Assembly (NCBI GenBank): GCA_902599405.1
Contig: CACKFO010000010.1
Coordinates: 1 to 61,927, forward strand
DNA: 61,927 nucleotides
Direction: 5' to 3'
Origin: an uncultured Alphaproteobacteria bacterium
Lineage (GTDB): Bacteria > Pseudomonadota > Alphaproteobacteria > HIMB59
Shown: positions 11,131 through 19,893 of the stretch, in pieces
How the letters are laid out: every line of letters starts with the position of its first letter
Numbering within the stretch: position 1 is the stretch's first letter
Translations under genes and position numbers: made by a program
The notes under the pieces: model-generated
Seen by the model: only the letters and a program-made list of their open reading frames with translations
Databases searched by the model: none
Told to the model about the DNA's origin: nothing

Positions 11131-11877
11131 ATGAATATCAAGACTTGTTTTGGAATATCAAGCTGTAAAGGTGGTGTTGGTAAATCTACTGTAGCTTGCA
11201 ATATCGCTATAACTTTAGCAAACCAAGGATACAAAGTTGGCCTTTTAGACGCAGACATTTATGGACCTAGTGTCCCAACATTACTTGGCATCGGAGATAA
11301 GGAACCTAAAGTTGAAGATGGGAAGTTTTTACCCTTTGAAGTATTTGGGATTAAAGCAATGTCAATAGGTTTTCTTGTCAATGAAGAACAAGCGATTGTT
11401 TGGCGAGGACCAATGTTAGCAAAAGGGCTTGATGGGCTTATTAACAAGACAATTTGGGGTGATTTAGACTATTTAATTGTTGATTTTCCCCCCGGTACCG
11501 GAGATGTACAAATATCAATGTCTCAAAAGCTCAAACTGGATGGAACTCTTATTATTACAACTCCACAGCTTCTATCTTTAAAAGATGTCATCAGAGGTAT
11601 TAATATGTTTATCAAGGTTAATGTTCCAATACTTGGTGTAGTTGAAAATATGTCTTATTTAGAAGAACAAAATGAAAAAAAATATATTTTTGGTGAGTCA
11701 AAGACTAAGTCTCTACTACTCAAAGAAAATATAAATTTAATTGAAGAACTTCCTTTTAATTTAAATATCCCTAAAAGTTGTGATGACGGAAAGCCTTATT
11801 GTTTTGATTATAAAGATGATTATTCTCTAAAATTTGAAAATATAACAAACGCAATTACAAAAAAATTTCAAAGTTAA
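11131..11877 (+). CDS. mrp: Mrp/ApbC-family P-loop ATPase, reduced form
   Basis: 248 residues. It has the deviant Walker A CKGGVGKST at residues 12-20 with the signature lysine, the DADIYGPSVPTLLG segment and VDFPPGTGD, all characteristic of Mrp/ApbC iron-sulfur carrier ATPases. Two parts usually present are missing. There is no N-terminal MIP18/DUF59 domain, and the CxxC that bridges the [4Fe-4S] cluster after ENMS(Y/F) is replaced by YLEEQ. The only nearby cysteines are in SCDDGKPYC near the C-terminus. Cluster carriage is therefore uncertain, although fold and family are clear. The stop codon overlaps that of the convergent thyX by 4 bases. Confidence 0.88.
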   Translation: MNIKTCFGISSCKGGVGKSTVACNIAITLANQGYKVGLLDADIYGPSVPTLLGIGDKEPKVEDGKFLPFEVFGIKAMSIGFLVNEEQAIVWRGPMLAKGLDGLINKTIWGDLDYLIVDFPPGTGDVQISMSQKLKLDGTLIITTPQLLSLKDVIRGINMFIKVNVPILGVVENMSYLEEQNEKKYIFGESKTKSLLLKENINLIEELPFNLNIPKSCDDGKPYCFDYKDDYSLKFENITNAITKKFQS

Positions 11878-12800
11878 GATAATTTAATATTAAACTTTAT
11901 TTCTAATTCTCTGAGCTCTCTTGGTGATAGCTTATAATTAGACTTCTTAATTTTTTTATTCGCTAATTTATCTTTAACAATTTTCATAGCCTCTTTAGAG
12001 AGTTGGAATGAGTCCGAACGGTAATCTTCAAAAGCTTCGTATGTTAAAGGTACCCACTTTTTTAAAATTTCAACCATTTTTTCAGCATAAATTTGTATTT
12101 CATACTGAGCATGACTATCTGCTCGTAATCTTAAAAAATGCATAAGATTATGAAGGTCTACTTTCCAATACCACTGTGTGTAATAATTTAATGGAAGAGT
12201 TGTTCGAGCTAGTTCTCTAGCTAGACCCTCCCCTTCAACGTATTCATCATTATTCAAAAGCTTTCCATTCAATAAATTTTGGTAATCATCATAGAGTTGT
12301 TCGGAATTCTTTTGAATTAAATCTTGGGCTTGTTTTGCAAACTTTTTATCTAAGGTATTTGATCTTCCTTGCTTGTTTGTAGTGGATTGAGATCCTAGTT
12401 GATCCATTTCTGGAACATAAAACTCTTTATCTAATACTGAATATCTTGCAGAGTATTCATTTACATTTGCAGTTCTGTGTCTAATCCATTGTCTAGCAAC
12501 AAAAATAGGAAGTTTAATATGAAACTTAATTTCACACATCTCAAAAGGAGTTGTATGCCAGTGGCTTAAAAGATATCTAATCAGACCACGGTCCTCACGT
12601 AATTTTTTTGTTCCCTCACCATAGGAGACTCTGGCTGCTTGGACTATAGACTGATCTGTTCCCATATAATCAATAACTCTTATGAAACCGTGGTCTAAAA
12701 TTGGAATTTGTTTATAAAGTATTTTTTCTAAAGCAGATGAGGTGGCTCTTGTTGTTTTAAAATCTTTAAATTTTGGCACTTTAGTGACTTTTTTCTTCAT
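11874..12800 (-). CDS. thyX: FAD-dependent thymidylate synthase ThyX
   Basis: 308 residues, the long alphaproteobacterial form. The ThyX signature RHRx7S is exact at residues 107-117, with the flanking QWIRHRTANVNEYSARYS. It methylates dUMP to dTMP using methylenetetrahydrofolate and reduced FAD. No thyA is present in this window. It converges on mrp (shared TTAA stop region) and its 5' end faces away from the tmRNA gene. Confidence 0.97.
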   Translation of the reverse strand: MKKKVTKVPKFKDFKTTRATSSALEKILYKQIPILDHGFIRVIDYMGTDQSIVQAARVSYGEGTKKLREDRGLIRYLLSHWHTTPFEMCEIKFHIKLPIFVARQWIRHRTANVNEYSARYSVLDKEFYVPEMDQLGSQSTTNKQGRSNTLDKKFAKQAQDLIQKNSEQLYDDYQNLLNGKLLNNDEYVEGEGLARELARTTLPLNYYTQWYWKVDLHNLMHFLRLRADSHAQYEIQIYAEKMVEILKKWVPLTYEAFEDYRSDSFQLSKEAMKIVKDKLANKKIKKSNYKLSPRELRELEIKFNIKLS

Positions 12801-12844
12801 AGGTGTTTAAAGGATTCATTTATTAGACTATATTATCTTCGTTG

Positions 12845-12874
12845 TTTATCAACTATAGCAATAAACGCTATATG
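12845..12874 (+). promoter_or_regulatory. Possible promoter of the tmRNA gene
   Basis: A TATATG box at 12869-12874 lies 7 bases before the inferred 5' end of the acceptor piece, with a weak -35-like TTTATC at 12845-12850 (18-base spacer). Position is right, but sequence match is modest in such A+T-rich DNA. Confidence 0.3.
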
Positions 12875-12880
12875 TAATAG

Positions 12881-13100
12881 GTGTATCGGACTCGGGGGCG
12901 GTACCCGACACCTCCACCATAAAATTTTATGGGGGTGATATAGGTTTGACGTGCTCTGAAGGATATAGTTTTTGCTCGTTGTAAGCGTTTCTTCGACATA
13001 GAAACTTAAAATAATTGCTAACGATAATGAATTAGCACTCGCTGCTTAATCTAATTAGGTAAGCGCGGCTTTGGGGCGGCCGGGCAACAGAACGCCCCTT
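12881..13100 (+). ncRNA. ssrA: Circularly permuted two-piece tmRNA
   Basis: The acceptor piece comes first. The T stem TCGGG/CCCGA (12892-12896 with 12904-12908) closes the seven-base loop GGCGGTA. The acceptor strand CACCTCC (12909-12915), discriminator A and CCA (12917-12919) follow. An 11-base spacer (12920-12930) leads to the coding piece, whose 5' strand GGGGGTG (12931-12937) pairs with CACCTCC through a G3-U pair, the alanine identity element. The tag frame at 13017-13049 reads ANDNELALAA then TAA. A GGGGCG/CGCCCC hairpin closes the 3' end near 13099. The RNA rescues stalled ribosomes with SmpB. The exact 5' end of the acceptor piece is estimated. Confidence 0.95.
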
Positions 13101-13475
13101 CTAATTTCCTATACCTAACTTGAGTCTTGCTATTTGCATATTCTCTTCTGTGTCACTTAACTCCCATCCACTTGTCAACATACGACTAGTAAATTGTTTA
13201 TTATAAAGAAAAGGGATAACTAACTGAAAAAGCCCAAATGTTACCACTGAAAAGATTAAATGTAGCACTCCAATTAAAATTTCTCCTCGAAAAATAGGAA
13301 CAAAAAAACTGAAGAAGAAATAAGTCCAACAATAACCAACAAAACCTGGTTTATTTAAACTAGAATTAGTATGCTTAAGGTTAATTTTCTTTTGAGCACC
13401 CATAAAAATTAATCCTAAAATAAGAGGTGAGAAAAATATTAGAATTATAACAAGGAAAACTATTGATAATTCCAT
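13101..13475 (-). CDS. Small membrane protein, HrgC/DUF2628-like
   Basis: 124 residues. Residues 1-27 form one membrane segment. A Gly/aromatic motif GFVGYCWTYFFFSFFVPIFR (about 44-63) follows, then hydrophobic segments to about residue 92 and a soluble tail ending GWELSD plus a short helix. The aromatic motif followed by an Arg-Gly-(Glu/Asp) turn and the GW/GY tail resemble the DUF2628/HrgC family of small membrane proteins of unknown role; this is pattern memory, not a search. The stop codon directly abuts the end of the tmRNA gene, so the two converge with no gap. Confidence 0.7.
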   Translation of the reverse strand: MELSIVFLVIILIFFSPLILGLIFMGAQKKINLKHTNSSLNKPGFVGYCWTYFFFSFFVPIFRGEILIGVLHLIFSVVTFGLFQLVIPFLYNKQFTSRMLTSGWELSDTEENMQIARLKLGIGN

Positions 13476-13590
13476 TTAGTTCAAATTAGAAAAATAATTA
13501 ATCATGGTCAATAAATATTAATTGTACAAATAAGATTTAAACAATCTCTATATACAGAACAACGCCAATATATAAATATATTAGAGACTG

Positions 13591-13782
13591 CTATAGAGTA
13601 ATTTTGTATGTCCTAGAGTCTTTCTGATCACTGATATCAATTATCTTGAACTTACCTGTTTTTTCAATCTTTGTGCCCTTAGATGTAACAAAGGATTTCA
13701 TTTTTTTTACTTCACCCTCTGACATTTTCCTTTGATATTTAAGTGTATGACTTTTGGAACCAATTTTAAAAATAGTTTTCAT
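13591..13782 (-). CDS. Small lysine-rich protein of unknown function
   Basis: 63 residues, highly basic (KIGSKSHTLKYQRK..., KKMKSFVTSKG), with alternating hydrophobic and charged residues that would suit a small beta-rich fold. I do not recognise the family. No good ribosome binding site is visible before the ATG, and the gene stands alone between 115 and 131 bases of A+T-rich DNA. Coding status is likely, because the composition is protein-like rather than shadow-like, but not certain. Confidence 0.5.
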   Translation of the reverse strand: MKTIFKIGSKSHTLKYQRKMSEGEVKKMKSFVTSKGTKIEKTGKFKIIDISDQKDSRTYKITL

Positions 13783-13913
13783 AATTGTTATTACGACTTT
13801 GAATTATGCTGGATGAAACTAAATTATGATTTATTTGCATAATAAATTAATAAAAAATTAATTTTTTTTTTAAATAATAAGATAAAGTAAACGTAATAAA
13901 GGAGAGTGTAATC

Positions 13914-14216
13914 ATGGAAAAAATGATGTTAGCAATTGGTAGATTAAAAGAAGGTGAGGGTAAATTTGAAAAATTTATGGCTTTTTTTCAATCTGAAGAA
14001 GGTATGGCAATGAGGAAAGCTGCAGCTCATGTCGAAAAAACAGTTCCTGGAATTTTACCTGATAAAAGCGGTATCATGTTTAAAGTTCATGTTCATAATG
14101 AAGAGGAAATGATGGGTATCGTTAAAGGAACTAACCCAGTGATGAAGCCAATTTATGATGAATGTATACAAAGCATTGAATTGTTTGAATTAACGCAAGT
14201 CTCATTAGACGAATAA
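13914..14216 (+). CDS. Conserved hypothetical protein, ferredoxin-like/ABM-type fold likely
   Basis: 100 residues with a clear ribosome binding site (GGAGAG, 13902-13907) before the ATG. The layout is strand, helix with FEKFMAFFQSEEGMAMRKAAAHVEKT, strand GIMFKVHVH, helix, strand. This is reminiscent of small dimeric alpha-beta barrel (ABM/EthD-like) proteins. No catalytic motif is recognised. It is followed after 16 bases by a SnoaL-like gene, and the two probably share a transcript. Confidence 0.75.
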   Translation: MEKMMLAIGRLKEGEGKFEKFMAFFQSEEGMAMRKAAAHVEKTVPGILPDKSGIMFKVHVHNEEEMMGIVKGTNPVMKPIYDECIQSIELFELTQVSLDE

Positions 14217-14232
14217 AAAAAAAGGATCAAAA

Positions 14233-14553
14233 ATGTCAATATTAAAAAAATACGATGAGGTCTTTATGAATAAAGATGAAGCTGGAATGAATGAGGTGCT
14301 TCATGATGATTATAAATTCACAATGCATGCCTCTGGAAAAGTTTTAACCAAACAAGATGTTATACAGTGGGCAATGAGTGACGATATTAATAGAGACAAG
14401 GTTCGAATTATTTATGAAAATGATGAAATTGGGATTGAGCACTCATTTGTAACTTTTTCAGATGGTAACACACAGGCAGTTATGGCGGTATTCACTTTCA
14501 AAGATGGTAAAATCTTTTCTTTAGAAACTGGTGCCACAAATATGCCAAAGTAA
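14233..14553 (+). CDS. NTF2/SnoaL-like small protein
   Basis: 106 residues, with AAAGGAT as ribosome binding site just upstream. The N-terminal helix pair (KKYDEVFMNKDEAGMNEVLHDDYKF) followed by a curved sheet with AVMAVFTFKDGKIFSLETG is the cone-shaped NTF2/SnoaL-like pattern. Members range from isomerases to carriers and detoxification proteins; no specific activity can be named. It forms a pair with the preceding ABM-like gene and ends directly against the convergent MazG-like gene. Confidence 0.75.
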   Translation: MSILKKYDEVFMNKDEAGMNEVLHDDYKFTMHASGKVLTKQDVIQWAMSDDINRDKVRIIYENDEIGIEHSFVTFSDGNTQAVMAVFTFKDGKIFSLETGATNMPK

Positions 14554-14925
14554 TTAATTTAAATATTTTGAAAGGTCTGGTTTAAAATAATTTGGACCTT
14601 TCATTACTTTTCCAGCCTCATTATATATTGGTTTTCCATCCTCACCTAATTTGCTCATATTAGAGTTTTGTACTTCCTCAAAACACTTATCTAAATCAAT
14701 ACCAAAAGCATGACCAGCTCCGTAAGTGACATAAAGTATGTCCGTCAATGCATCTGCTACCTCAAGTAAATTTTCATCTTGCATTGCTTCAGTTAATTCT
14801 TCTAATTCTTCTTTGATAAGGTCTATTCTCAACTTGTTGGTCTTTGCGTCACTAAATCCAGCTTTATCTTTAACCTCTTGACCGTATGTTTTCATAAATA
14901 ACCTAACTTTTTCAAAATTTGTCAT
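14554..14925 (-). CDS. MazG-like nucleotide pyrophosphohydrolase (PRA-PH/HisE-like fold)
   Basis: 123 residues, all-alpha. The metal-binding pattern of the MazG superfamily is visible: EELEELTEA on one helix and EVADALTDILYVTYG on the next. Enzymes with this four-helix fold hydrolyse NTPs, dUTP or phosphoribosyl-ATP to the monophosphate. The C-terminal tail (GKVMKGPNYFKPDLSKYL) is typical of the stand-alone MazG-like proteins found in bacteria and in their phages. The substrate is not determinable here; house-cleaning of nucleotides is the likeliest job. Confidence 0.85.
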   Translation of the reverse strand: MTNFEKVRLFMKTYGQEVKDKAGFSDAKTNKLRIDLIKEELEELTEAMQDENLLEVADALTDILYVTYGAGHAFGIDLDKCFEEVQNSNMSKLGEDGKPIYNEAGKVMKGPNYFKPDLSKYLN

Positions 14926-15010
14926 TAATAACCTCTAATCTTTATATAATTGAAAATAATTTTATTTCATTTTCATTTTAAATTTATAGGATCTTATTAT
15001 AGGAGAAAAT

Positions 15011-15208
15011 ATGGCAACTTACGAATGTTCAAATTGTGGAATGTCAGTAAATGCAACATGTGGAAAATGTGATGCCCCTTTAGTTGATGATATACTTAAG
15101 CTAGAAAATGGATCAGAAGTGCAGATATCCAAGTGCCCAAATGATCACGGTAAAATTAAATCTCCAACCTGTTGTGGAAATGATATGTCCTGTTCAGCAG
15201 ATAACTAA
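15011..15208 (+). CDS. Small eight-cysteine putative metal-binding protein
   Basis: 65 residues with cysteines at 6, 9, 17, 20, 42, 54, 55 and 61. The first four form two CxxC knuckles (CSNC, CGKC) that could bind one zinc, as in a zinc ribbon. The C-terminal half (KCPNDHG, PTCCGNDMSC) adds more possible ligands. A ribosome binding site (AGGAG, 15000-15004) precedes the ATG. I do not recognise a named family. It lies just upstream of tRNA-Phe. Confidence 0.75.
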   Translation: MATYECSNCGMSVNATCGKCDAPLVDDILKLENGSEVQISKCPNDHGKIKSPTCCGNDMSCSADN

Positions 15209-15255
15209 TTTTTACTAGTAAAAAGAAACTATTTGTAATAAGAATTATGCGCTAT

Positions 15256-15331
<76 letters not shown>

Positions 15332-15341
15332 CTTCTAAATA

Positions 15342-16469
15342 TTATTGAAGATTTAACTCATCAATAGAACGATCGTTTCTAGATCTACTTAATTCTAAAA
15401 GTCCGCCCCTTGTGTAGCCGTAAACATTTGTAATACTTAAATCATCTCTAAATTCATTCTTTAACATACCTACAAGTTTTCTAAGTGTATTTTGATCACT
15501 TGCTACAGGGTCAATAACTACTTTTCCAGATATATTTTTTAATTTTATGAGCTTAGAAATTAATTGAATAGCCTCTCTATTTGTATCAAATCTTTTTGCT
15601 GAACCTGTATTAACATCTATAGCTGTAAGAGCATCAGTTTTACCAATCATGATATTACCTCCACTAGGTAAATCGTAATTATGGCCGATTAAATAATCTA
15701 TCTTTTCACCTAAATTAAATACCTCTTCAATTTGTTCATTAGACATCTCTTCACAGAGATTTGCAAAAGTAGAATCTAATTTTTCATCCCAGTTTTTTAC
15801 TCTTTCATATCGATCGTTGTCACTAAAGATGATTTGATCAGTATTTTTATCAGAGTAATCACAAACAAAATTTTGATCAAAATACGTATTTTGAAAAACA
15901 AGACCCTCATCGTTTAATTCTTTTGCATTTAATTCTATTTCTTTCCATTGATTATTTAAATCATTCAACTCAGATTGAGCTATCTCTATATTTTCAGGAA
16001 TAAGATTATGCCTAGCTATCAATCCTACTTCAGATTCACTCAGAGCATCCATAATTTTATCTTGTTGATTTGTGTCTAAGTTTTTTCTTGTTCTTCTACT
16101 TAAAATTATTTCGTCACCATATGGTAATAAATTTATAAATTTACCTGTTAAAATGACATTATTTGTAAAAAGATGAACTTTATCTTTGGAGCCTATACTT
16201 CTTACTTGAAGTAATAAAGATTGTCCTTCATGCGCCTTATCACCATTAGGAAAGTTTATTCTTTTAAAAAAACCCCTTTGGTCTCCGTTACCGTAAGAGA
16301 CAAATGCTCCGCTATCATTAGGTAAAATTTCTGTAATTTTTACCTTATAGATATCTCCAATTTGAACATCTTCGTTGGGTTGAAAGCGAATATTAACCAA
16401 TTCCCCTTCATTAAGTTTAACTCCGCACTTAAAATTTTTATAGTTTGTAACAATAAGTTTTGTAGACAT
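15342..16469 (-). CDS. rng: RNase E/G family ribonuclease, short form
   Basis: 375 residues. An S1 RNA-binding domain lies near residues 35-105, followed by an RNase H-like region and the DNase I-like catalytic core. The two catalytic aspartates are kept: Asp285 in LTAIDVN and Asp320 in VVIDP. The protein ends soon after TRGGLLELSRSR and lacks the CPxCxG zinc-link that lets RNase E/G dimerise into tetramers, as well as any degradosome scaffold. It lies 28 bases after infA, an association common in alphaproteobacteria. It is probably a secondary RNase G-like enzyme in rRNA or tRNA processing; a full RNase E would be encoded elsewhere. Confidence 0.88.
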   Translation of the reverse strand: MSTKLIVTNYKNFKCGVKLNEGELVNIRFQPNEDVQIGDIYKVKITEILPNDSGAFVSYGNGDQRGFFKRINFPNGDKAHEGQSLLLQVRSIGSKDKVHLFTNNVILTGKFINLLPYGDEIILSRRTRKNLDTNQQDKIMDALSESEVGLIARHNLIPENIEIAQSELNDLNNQWKEIELNAKELNDEGLVFQNTYFDQNFVCDYSDKNTDQIIFSDNDRYERVKNWDEKLDSTFANLCEEMSNEQIEEVFNLGEKIDYLIGHNYDLPSGGNIMIGKTDALTAIDVNTGSAKRFDTNREAIQLISKLIKLKNISGKVVIDPVASDQNTLRKLVGMLKNEFRDDLSITNVYGYTRGGLLELSRSRNDRSIDELNLQ

Positions 16470-16497
16470 GGCATTACTCCTTTTAAAAAATTATTCA

Positions 16498-16719
16498 TTA
16501 GTTCTTCGACCTAAATGTTATTCTGCCCTTAGTTAAATCATATGGCGTCATTTCAACTGTTACTCGGTCTCCTGCGAGTACTCTTATTCTATTTTTCCTC
16601 ATTTTCCCAGATGTATGGGCTATGACTTCGTGGTCATTATCTAGCTTAACTTTAAACATAGCATTTGGAAGTAACTCTGAAACTACACCTTGAAATTCTA
16701 TTGCATCTTCCTTGGACAT
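16498..16719 (-). CDS. infA: Translation initiation factor IF-1
   Basis: 73 residues, exact family length. A single OB-fold S1-like domain with [20 protein letters not shown] and [16 protein letters not shown]. It binds the ribosomal A site during initiation. It lies 11 bases after hisD and before the RNase G-like gene, the usual alphaproteobacterial context. Confidence 0.97.
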   Translation of the reverse strand: MSKEDAIEFQGVVSELLPNAMFKVKLDNDHEVIAHTSGKMRKNRIRVLAGDRVTVEMTPYDLTKGRITFRSKN

Positions 16720-16730
16720 ATTACTGTATC

Positions 16731-18002
16731 TTATGGTTTGATCTTTCTAATTTCAACTGATAAAGCGTGTGCCTCCAGACCCTCTTGTCTTGCAAGATTA
16801 ATTGTGTGATTTGCGATTTTCTTAAGAGTTTTTTTTCTAGGGTCAATGAAAACTGTTTTTTTAGTGTAATCTTCAACACCCAAACCAGATGAAAATTTCG
16901 CAGTTTGATCTGTTGGTAATACGTGATTAGTTCCAATTGTATAATCTCCCAAAGCAACAGGGGATTTTTCACCTAAAAATACTGATCCAGCGTTTTTAAT
17001 ATTTTTTAATATATTTTTATTAAATTTTTCATGAATATGAAGATGTTCTGGAGCAATAAAATTTGAAATTTCATATATCTCTTTTTGACTCTTAGCTAAA
17101 ATTAAATTGCAATTATTTTTTATAGATTGATCAACATTTTTAAATTTTGTCTCTTCCATAATTCTTTTAAGTTCATTTTTAACTTTAATTAGAATATTTT
17201 TGGATTTAGATAAAACATACGTTTTTGCATTAGGGTCATGTTCGCCTTGGGCGAGAACATCGTAGGCTATCCAAGTAGGATTAGAATTATTATTTGCTAT
17301 TACTAAGACCTCAGATGGACCAGCTGGTAAATCTATTCCTATAACTCCAAATAATTGTTTTTTTGCTTCAGCTACGTATTGGTTTCCTGGGCCAAATACT
17401 TTATCTGCCTTTTTTATTATTTTTGTGCCAAAAGCGAGAGCTGCGATTGCTTGAGCACCACCAACGTTGTAAACAACATTTACACCACATAAATATGCAG
17501 CTGCAAGAGTTAGTTTTGATGTTTGACCATTTTGAGAAGGAACACAAATCATAATATTTGGGACCTCGGCTATTTTTGCAGGTATAGCTGTCATTAAAAC
17601 AGTTGATGGATAAGAAGCTAACCCACCAGGGATGTATAAACCAACATTTTCAATTGGTTTCCATTCAATATAAAACTTCGAGTCGAGTTGATCTTTAAAA
17701 GAATATGATGTTTTTTTTTGTTTTGAGTGATAATAAAAAATTCTTTTGTAGGCTAATCTAAGAGATTTTTTACTTTCATTTGAAAGAGAATTATAAGCAT
17801 TTTTTAAAGTTTTTTTTGGAATAATTATACTTTTTAAATTTGCTTTTTTGTTCTCAAACTTTTTTACATACTTTAATAAAGCTACATCCTTATTTTTTTT
17901 TATGTCCTGTATAATTTTTTTTACAGTTAAACTTACAGTAGAATTTGTATTTACAGATGAGTTGAGATTATCAAAAATCCATTTTTTATTTACAACTTTC
18001 AC
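16731..18002 (-). CDS. hisD: Histidinol dehydrogenase HisD
   Basis: 423 residues, full length. Signature stretches include [50 protein letters not shown] and [10 protein letters not shown], then the zinc-ligand region EHLHI and [13 protein letters not shown]. It carries out the last two oxidations of histidine synthesis, histidinol to histidine. The start overlaps the hisG stop by one base. The remaining his genes are not adjacent, although a HisN-like phosphatase lies at 35639-36421. Confidence 0.97.
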   Translation of the reverse strand: MKVVNKKWIFDNLNSSVNTNSTVSLTVKKIIQDIKKNKDVALLKYVKKFENKKANLKSIIIPKKTLKNAYNSLSNESKKSLRLAYKRIFYYHSKQKKTSYSFKDQLDSKFYIEWKPIENVGLYIPGGLASYPSTVLMTAIPAKIAEVPNIMICVPSQNGQTSKLTLAAAYLCGVNVVYNVGGAQAIAALAFGTKIIKKADKVFGPGNQYVAEAKKQLFGVIGIDLPAGPSEVLVIANNNSNPTWIAYDVLAQGEHDPNAKTYVLSKSKNILIKVKNELKRIMEETKFKNVDQSIKNNCNLILAKSQKEIYEISNFIAPEHLHIHEKFNKNILKNIKNAGSVFLGEKSPVALGDYTIGTNHVLPTDQTAKFSSGLGVEDYTKKTVFIDPRKKTLKKIANHTINLARQEGLEAHALSVEIRKIKP

Positions 18003-18637
18003 TATAAACCTTGCATTAAAATTTTTTTAATAAATTTTTTTTTTAGATCGTATGCAAAATAGCTACTAATTATTACAGTTGAGATATCATTGTTTATTAC
18101 TACATTTTCATAAAGCTGATTGTCTTTTAATGTCTTGCCTGATTGAACTAAATCTAAGATGAAATCAGCTATTCCATATTTTACTGCAAGCTCGATAGAA
18201 CCATTTAATTTTATTGTTTCAGTCTGTATGTTTAAATCTTTAAAATAATTCTCAGAAATATTTTTAAATTTTGTTGCAACTTTAAAAATTTTCTTTTCCG
18301 AAAAATTAATCTTTTTTTTATTTGAAGCTATAGATATTCTGCACTTTCCTATATTAGTTTTTTTTAAAAGAACAATATTTTCTGAGCTGTTTTCAAGAAT
18401 CTCGTCATATCCAACAAATCCAATATCAGCTGCACCTAGCATAATATAAGATCGAATATCAGATGGTTTTAACTTTATTACTTTTATCTCGTTAAGATTT
18501 GTATCAAAAGTTAATTTTCTAACACTATCATTAAAGAAAGCTTCTTCGATTCTTAAGCCTTTGTCTGATAGAAATTTTACAACTTTTTCTTCTAACCTCC
18601 CTTTAGGGCAGGCAATTATTAAATTTTGATTTTTCAT
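18002..18637 (-). CDS. hisG: ATP phosphoribosyltransferase, short form HisG(S)
   Basis: 211 residues: the short form without the C-terminal regulatory domain, which needs HisZ as partner. The N-terminal ACPKGRLEEK, the central GAADIGFVGYDEI and the C-terminal GIADFILDLVQSGKTLKDN, which corresponds to the PRPP-binding loop, are all present. It catalyses the first step of histidine synthesis. It overlaps murA by 4 bases and hisD by 1 base. No hisZ is found in this window, so it must lie elsewhere in the genome. Confidence 0.95.
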   Translation of the reverse strand: MKNQNLIIACPKGRLEEKVVKFLSDKGLRIEEAFFNDSVRKLTFDTNLNEIKVIKLKPSDIRSYIMLGAADIGFVGYDEILENSSENIVLLKKTNIGKCRISIASNKKKINFSEKKIFKVATKFKNISENYFKDLNIQTETIKLNGSIELAVKYGIADFILDLVQSGKTLKDNQLYENVVINNDISTVIISSYFAYDLKKKFIKKILMQGL

Positions 18638-19890
18638 TTTTTTCTAATAATGTTTACGCCACATTTTTTTAATTTTAAATCAAAATCTTCATATCCTCTA
18701 TCAAGGTGGTAAATTCTATTAATTACGGTTTTTCCCTTGGACATCATTGCTGCGATTATAAGAGAAAAACTAGCCCTTATATCTGTCGCCATGACCTCTG
18801 CGCCCAGTAAATCAGATGTTTTATCAATTGTTACTGTTTTTCCTTTAATTGATAAATTGGCACCAAATCTTCTTAGCTCTGGTATATGGATAAATCTATT
18901 TTCAAATATATTTTCGACTACTTTCGAATTTAAACCAGACTTAAGTTGCGTTGCTATTAGCTGAGCCTGTAAATCTGTAGGGTATCCTGGGAATTCTTTA
19001 GTAGAAATTTTTTTTATTGATTTAAGTTTTTTACAGTAAATTTCATAAGAGGAATTAGATAGCTTTTTTATTTTTAGACCCATTTCTTTGTAAACTTTCA
19101 AAGGAAGAGCTAGGTCTTTTGGATTGAAGTTATTCAATTTGAGTCTCCCTTTTGTTGCCATAGTTGCTAAAATATATGAACCAGCTTCTATTCTGTCAGG
19201 TATTACTTTGTAATCCTGAAGTTTTAATTCTTCTACACCTCTAACTGTAATTGTCCTATTTTTTACTTTTATAAGTGCACCACATTTATTTAAAAAATTA
19301 ATTAAATCTATGACTTCGGGCTCGATGGCACAATTTTTTAATGTACTTTTTCCATTCGCAAGGCTTGCTGCCATTAAAATATTTTGTGTTGCACCTACGC
19401 TAATTTTTGGAAATTTATGGTCAATTGAGTTTAAATTATTTTTTTTTCTCTCAGCTATTACATAACCATTTTTTATTGAGATTTTTACACCCATTAACTT
19501 TAGAGCATTTAAGTGCAAATCAATACCTCTAGTGCCAATTGAGCAACCACCAGGAAGAGCTATTTTAAATTTTTTATATCTTGAAATCGCAGGTCCTAAA
19601 ATAACAATAGATGCTCTCATTTGACGAACATATTCGTAATCAGCTGATTTTTTTGTTATGGCAGAACTTCTAATAAATAAAGTGTTTTTTTGAAAATCAA
19701 GATCACAACCTAAATCTCTTAAAATTGAGATTAAAAATCTTGTGTCTCTAAGGTTAGGTACATTATGAATGAGACACTGATCTTTTGCCAAGAGAGTCGA
19801 AATGATAATAGGCAAAGAAGCATTTTTTGAACCAGAGATTTTTATTTGCCCTTTCAAGGTTGAAGGACCTTTTATAACTACCGTTTGCAT
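18634..19890 (-). CDS. murA: UDP-N-acetylglucosamine 1-carboxyvinyltransferase MurA
   Basis: 418 residues. The enolpyruvyl transferase fold is marked by the opening ISGSKNASLPI, the RQMRASIVILGP stretch, and the catalytic loop PGGCSIGTRGIDLH with the active-site Cys116, the fosfomycin-sensitive type. It makes the first committed precursor of peptidoglycan. It is the head of the murA-hisG-hisD-infA-rng run, preceded only by a 35-residue basic peptide. Confidence 0.97.
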   Translation of the reverse strand: MQTVVIKGPSTLKGQIKISGSKNASLPIIISTLLAKDQCLIHNVPNLRDTRFLISILRDLGCDLDFQKNTLFIRSSAITKKSADYEYVRQMRASIVILGPAISRYKKFKIALPGGCSIGTRGIDLHLNALKLMGVKISIKNGYVIAERKKNNLNSIDHKFPKISVGATQNILMAASLANGKSTLKNCAIEPEVIDLINFLNKCGALIKVKNRTITVRGVEELKLQDYKVIPDRIEAGSYILATMATKGRLKLNNFNPKDLALPLKVYKEMGLKIKKLSNSSYEIYCKKLKSIKKISTKEFPGYPTDLQAQLIATQLKSGLNSKVVENIFENRFIHIPELRRFGANLSIKGKTVTIDKTSDLLGAEVMATDIRASFSLIIAAMMSKGKTVINRIYHLDRGYEDFDLKLKKCGVNIIRKK

Positions 19891-19893
19891 TAT

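Noticed and set aside
12920-12930. Palindrome as a possible operator or terminator
   Set aside because: It is the spacer between the two tmRNA pieces and extends their acceptor helix; there is no T-run after it.
16721-16972. 83-residue frame on the minus strand
   Set aside because: It lies inside hisD in another frame; hisD has full family motifs over the same bases.
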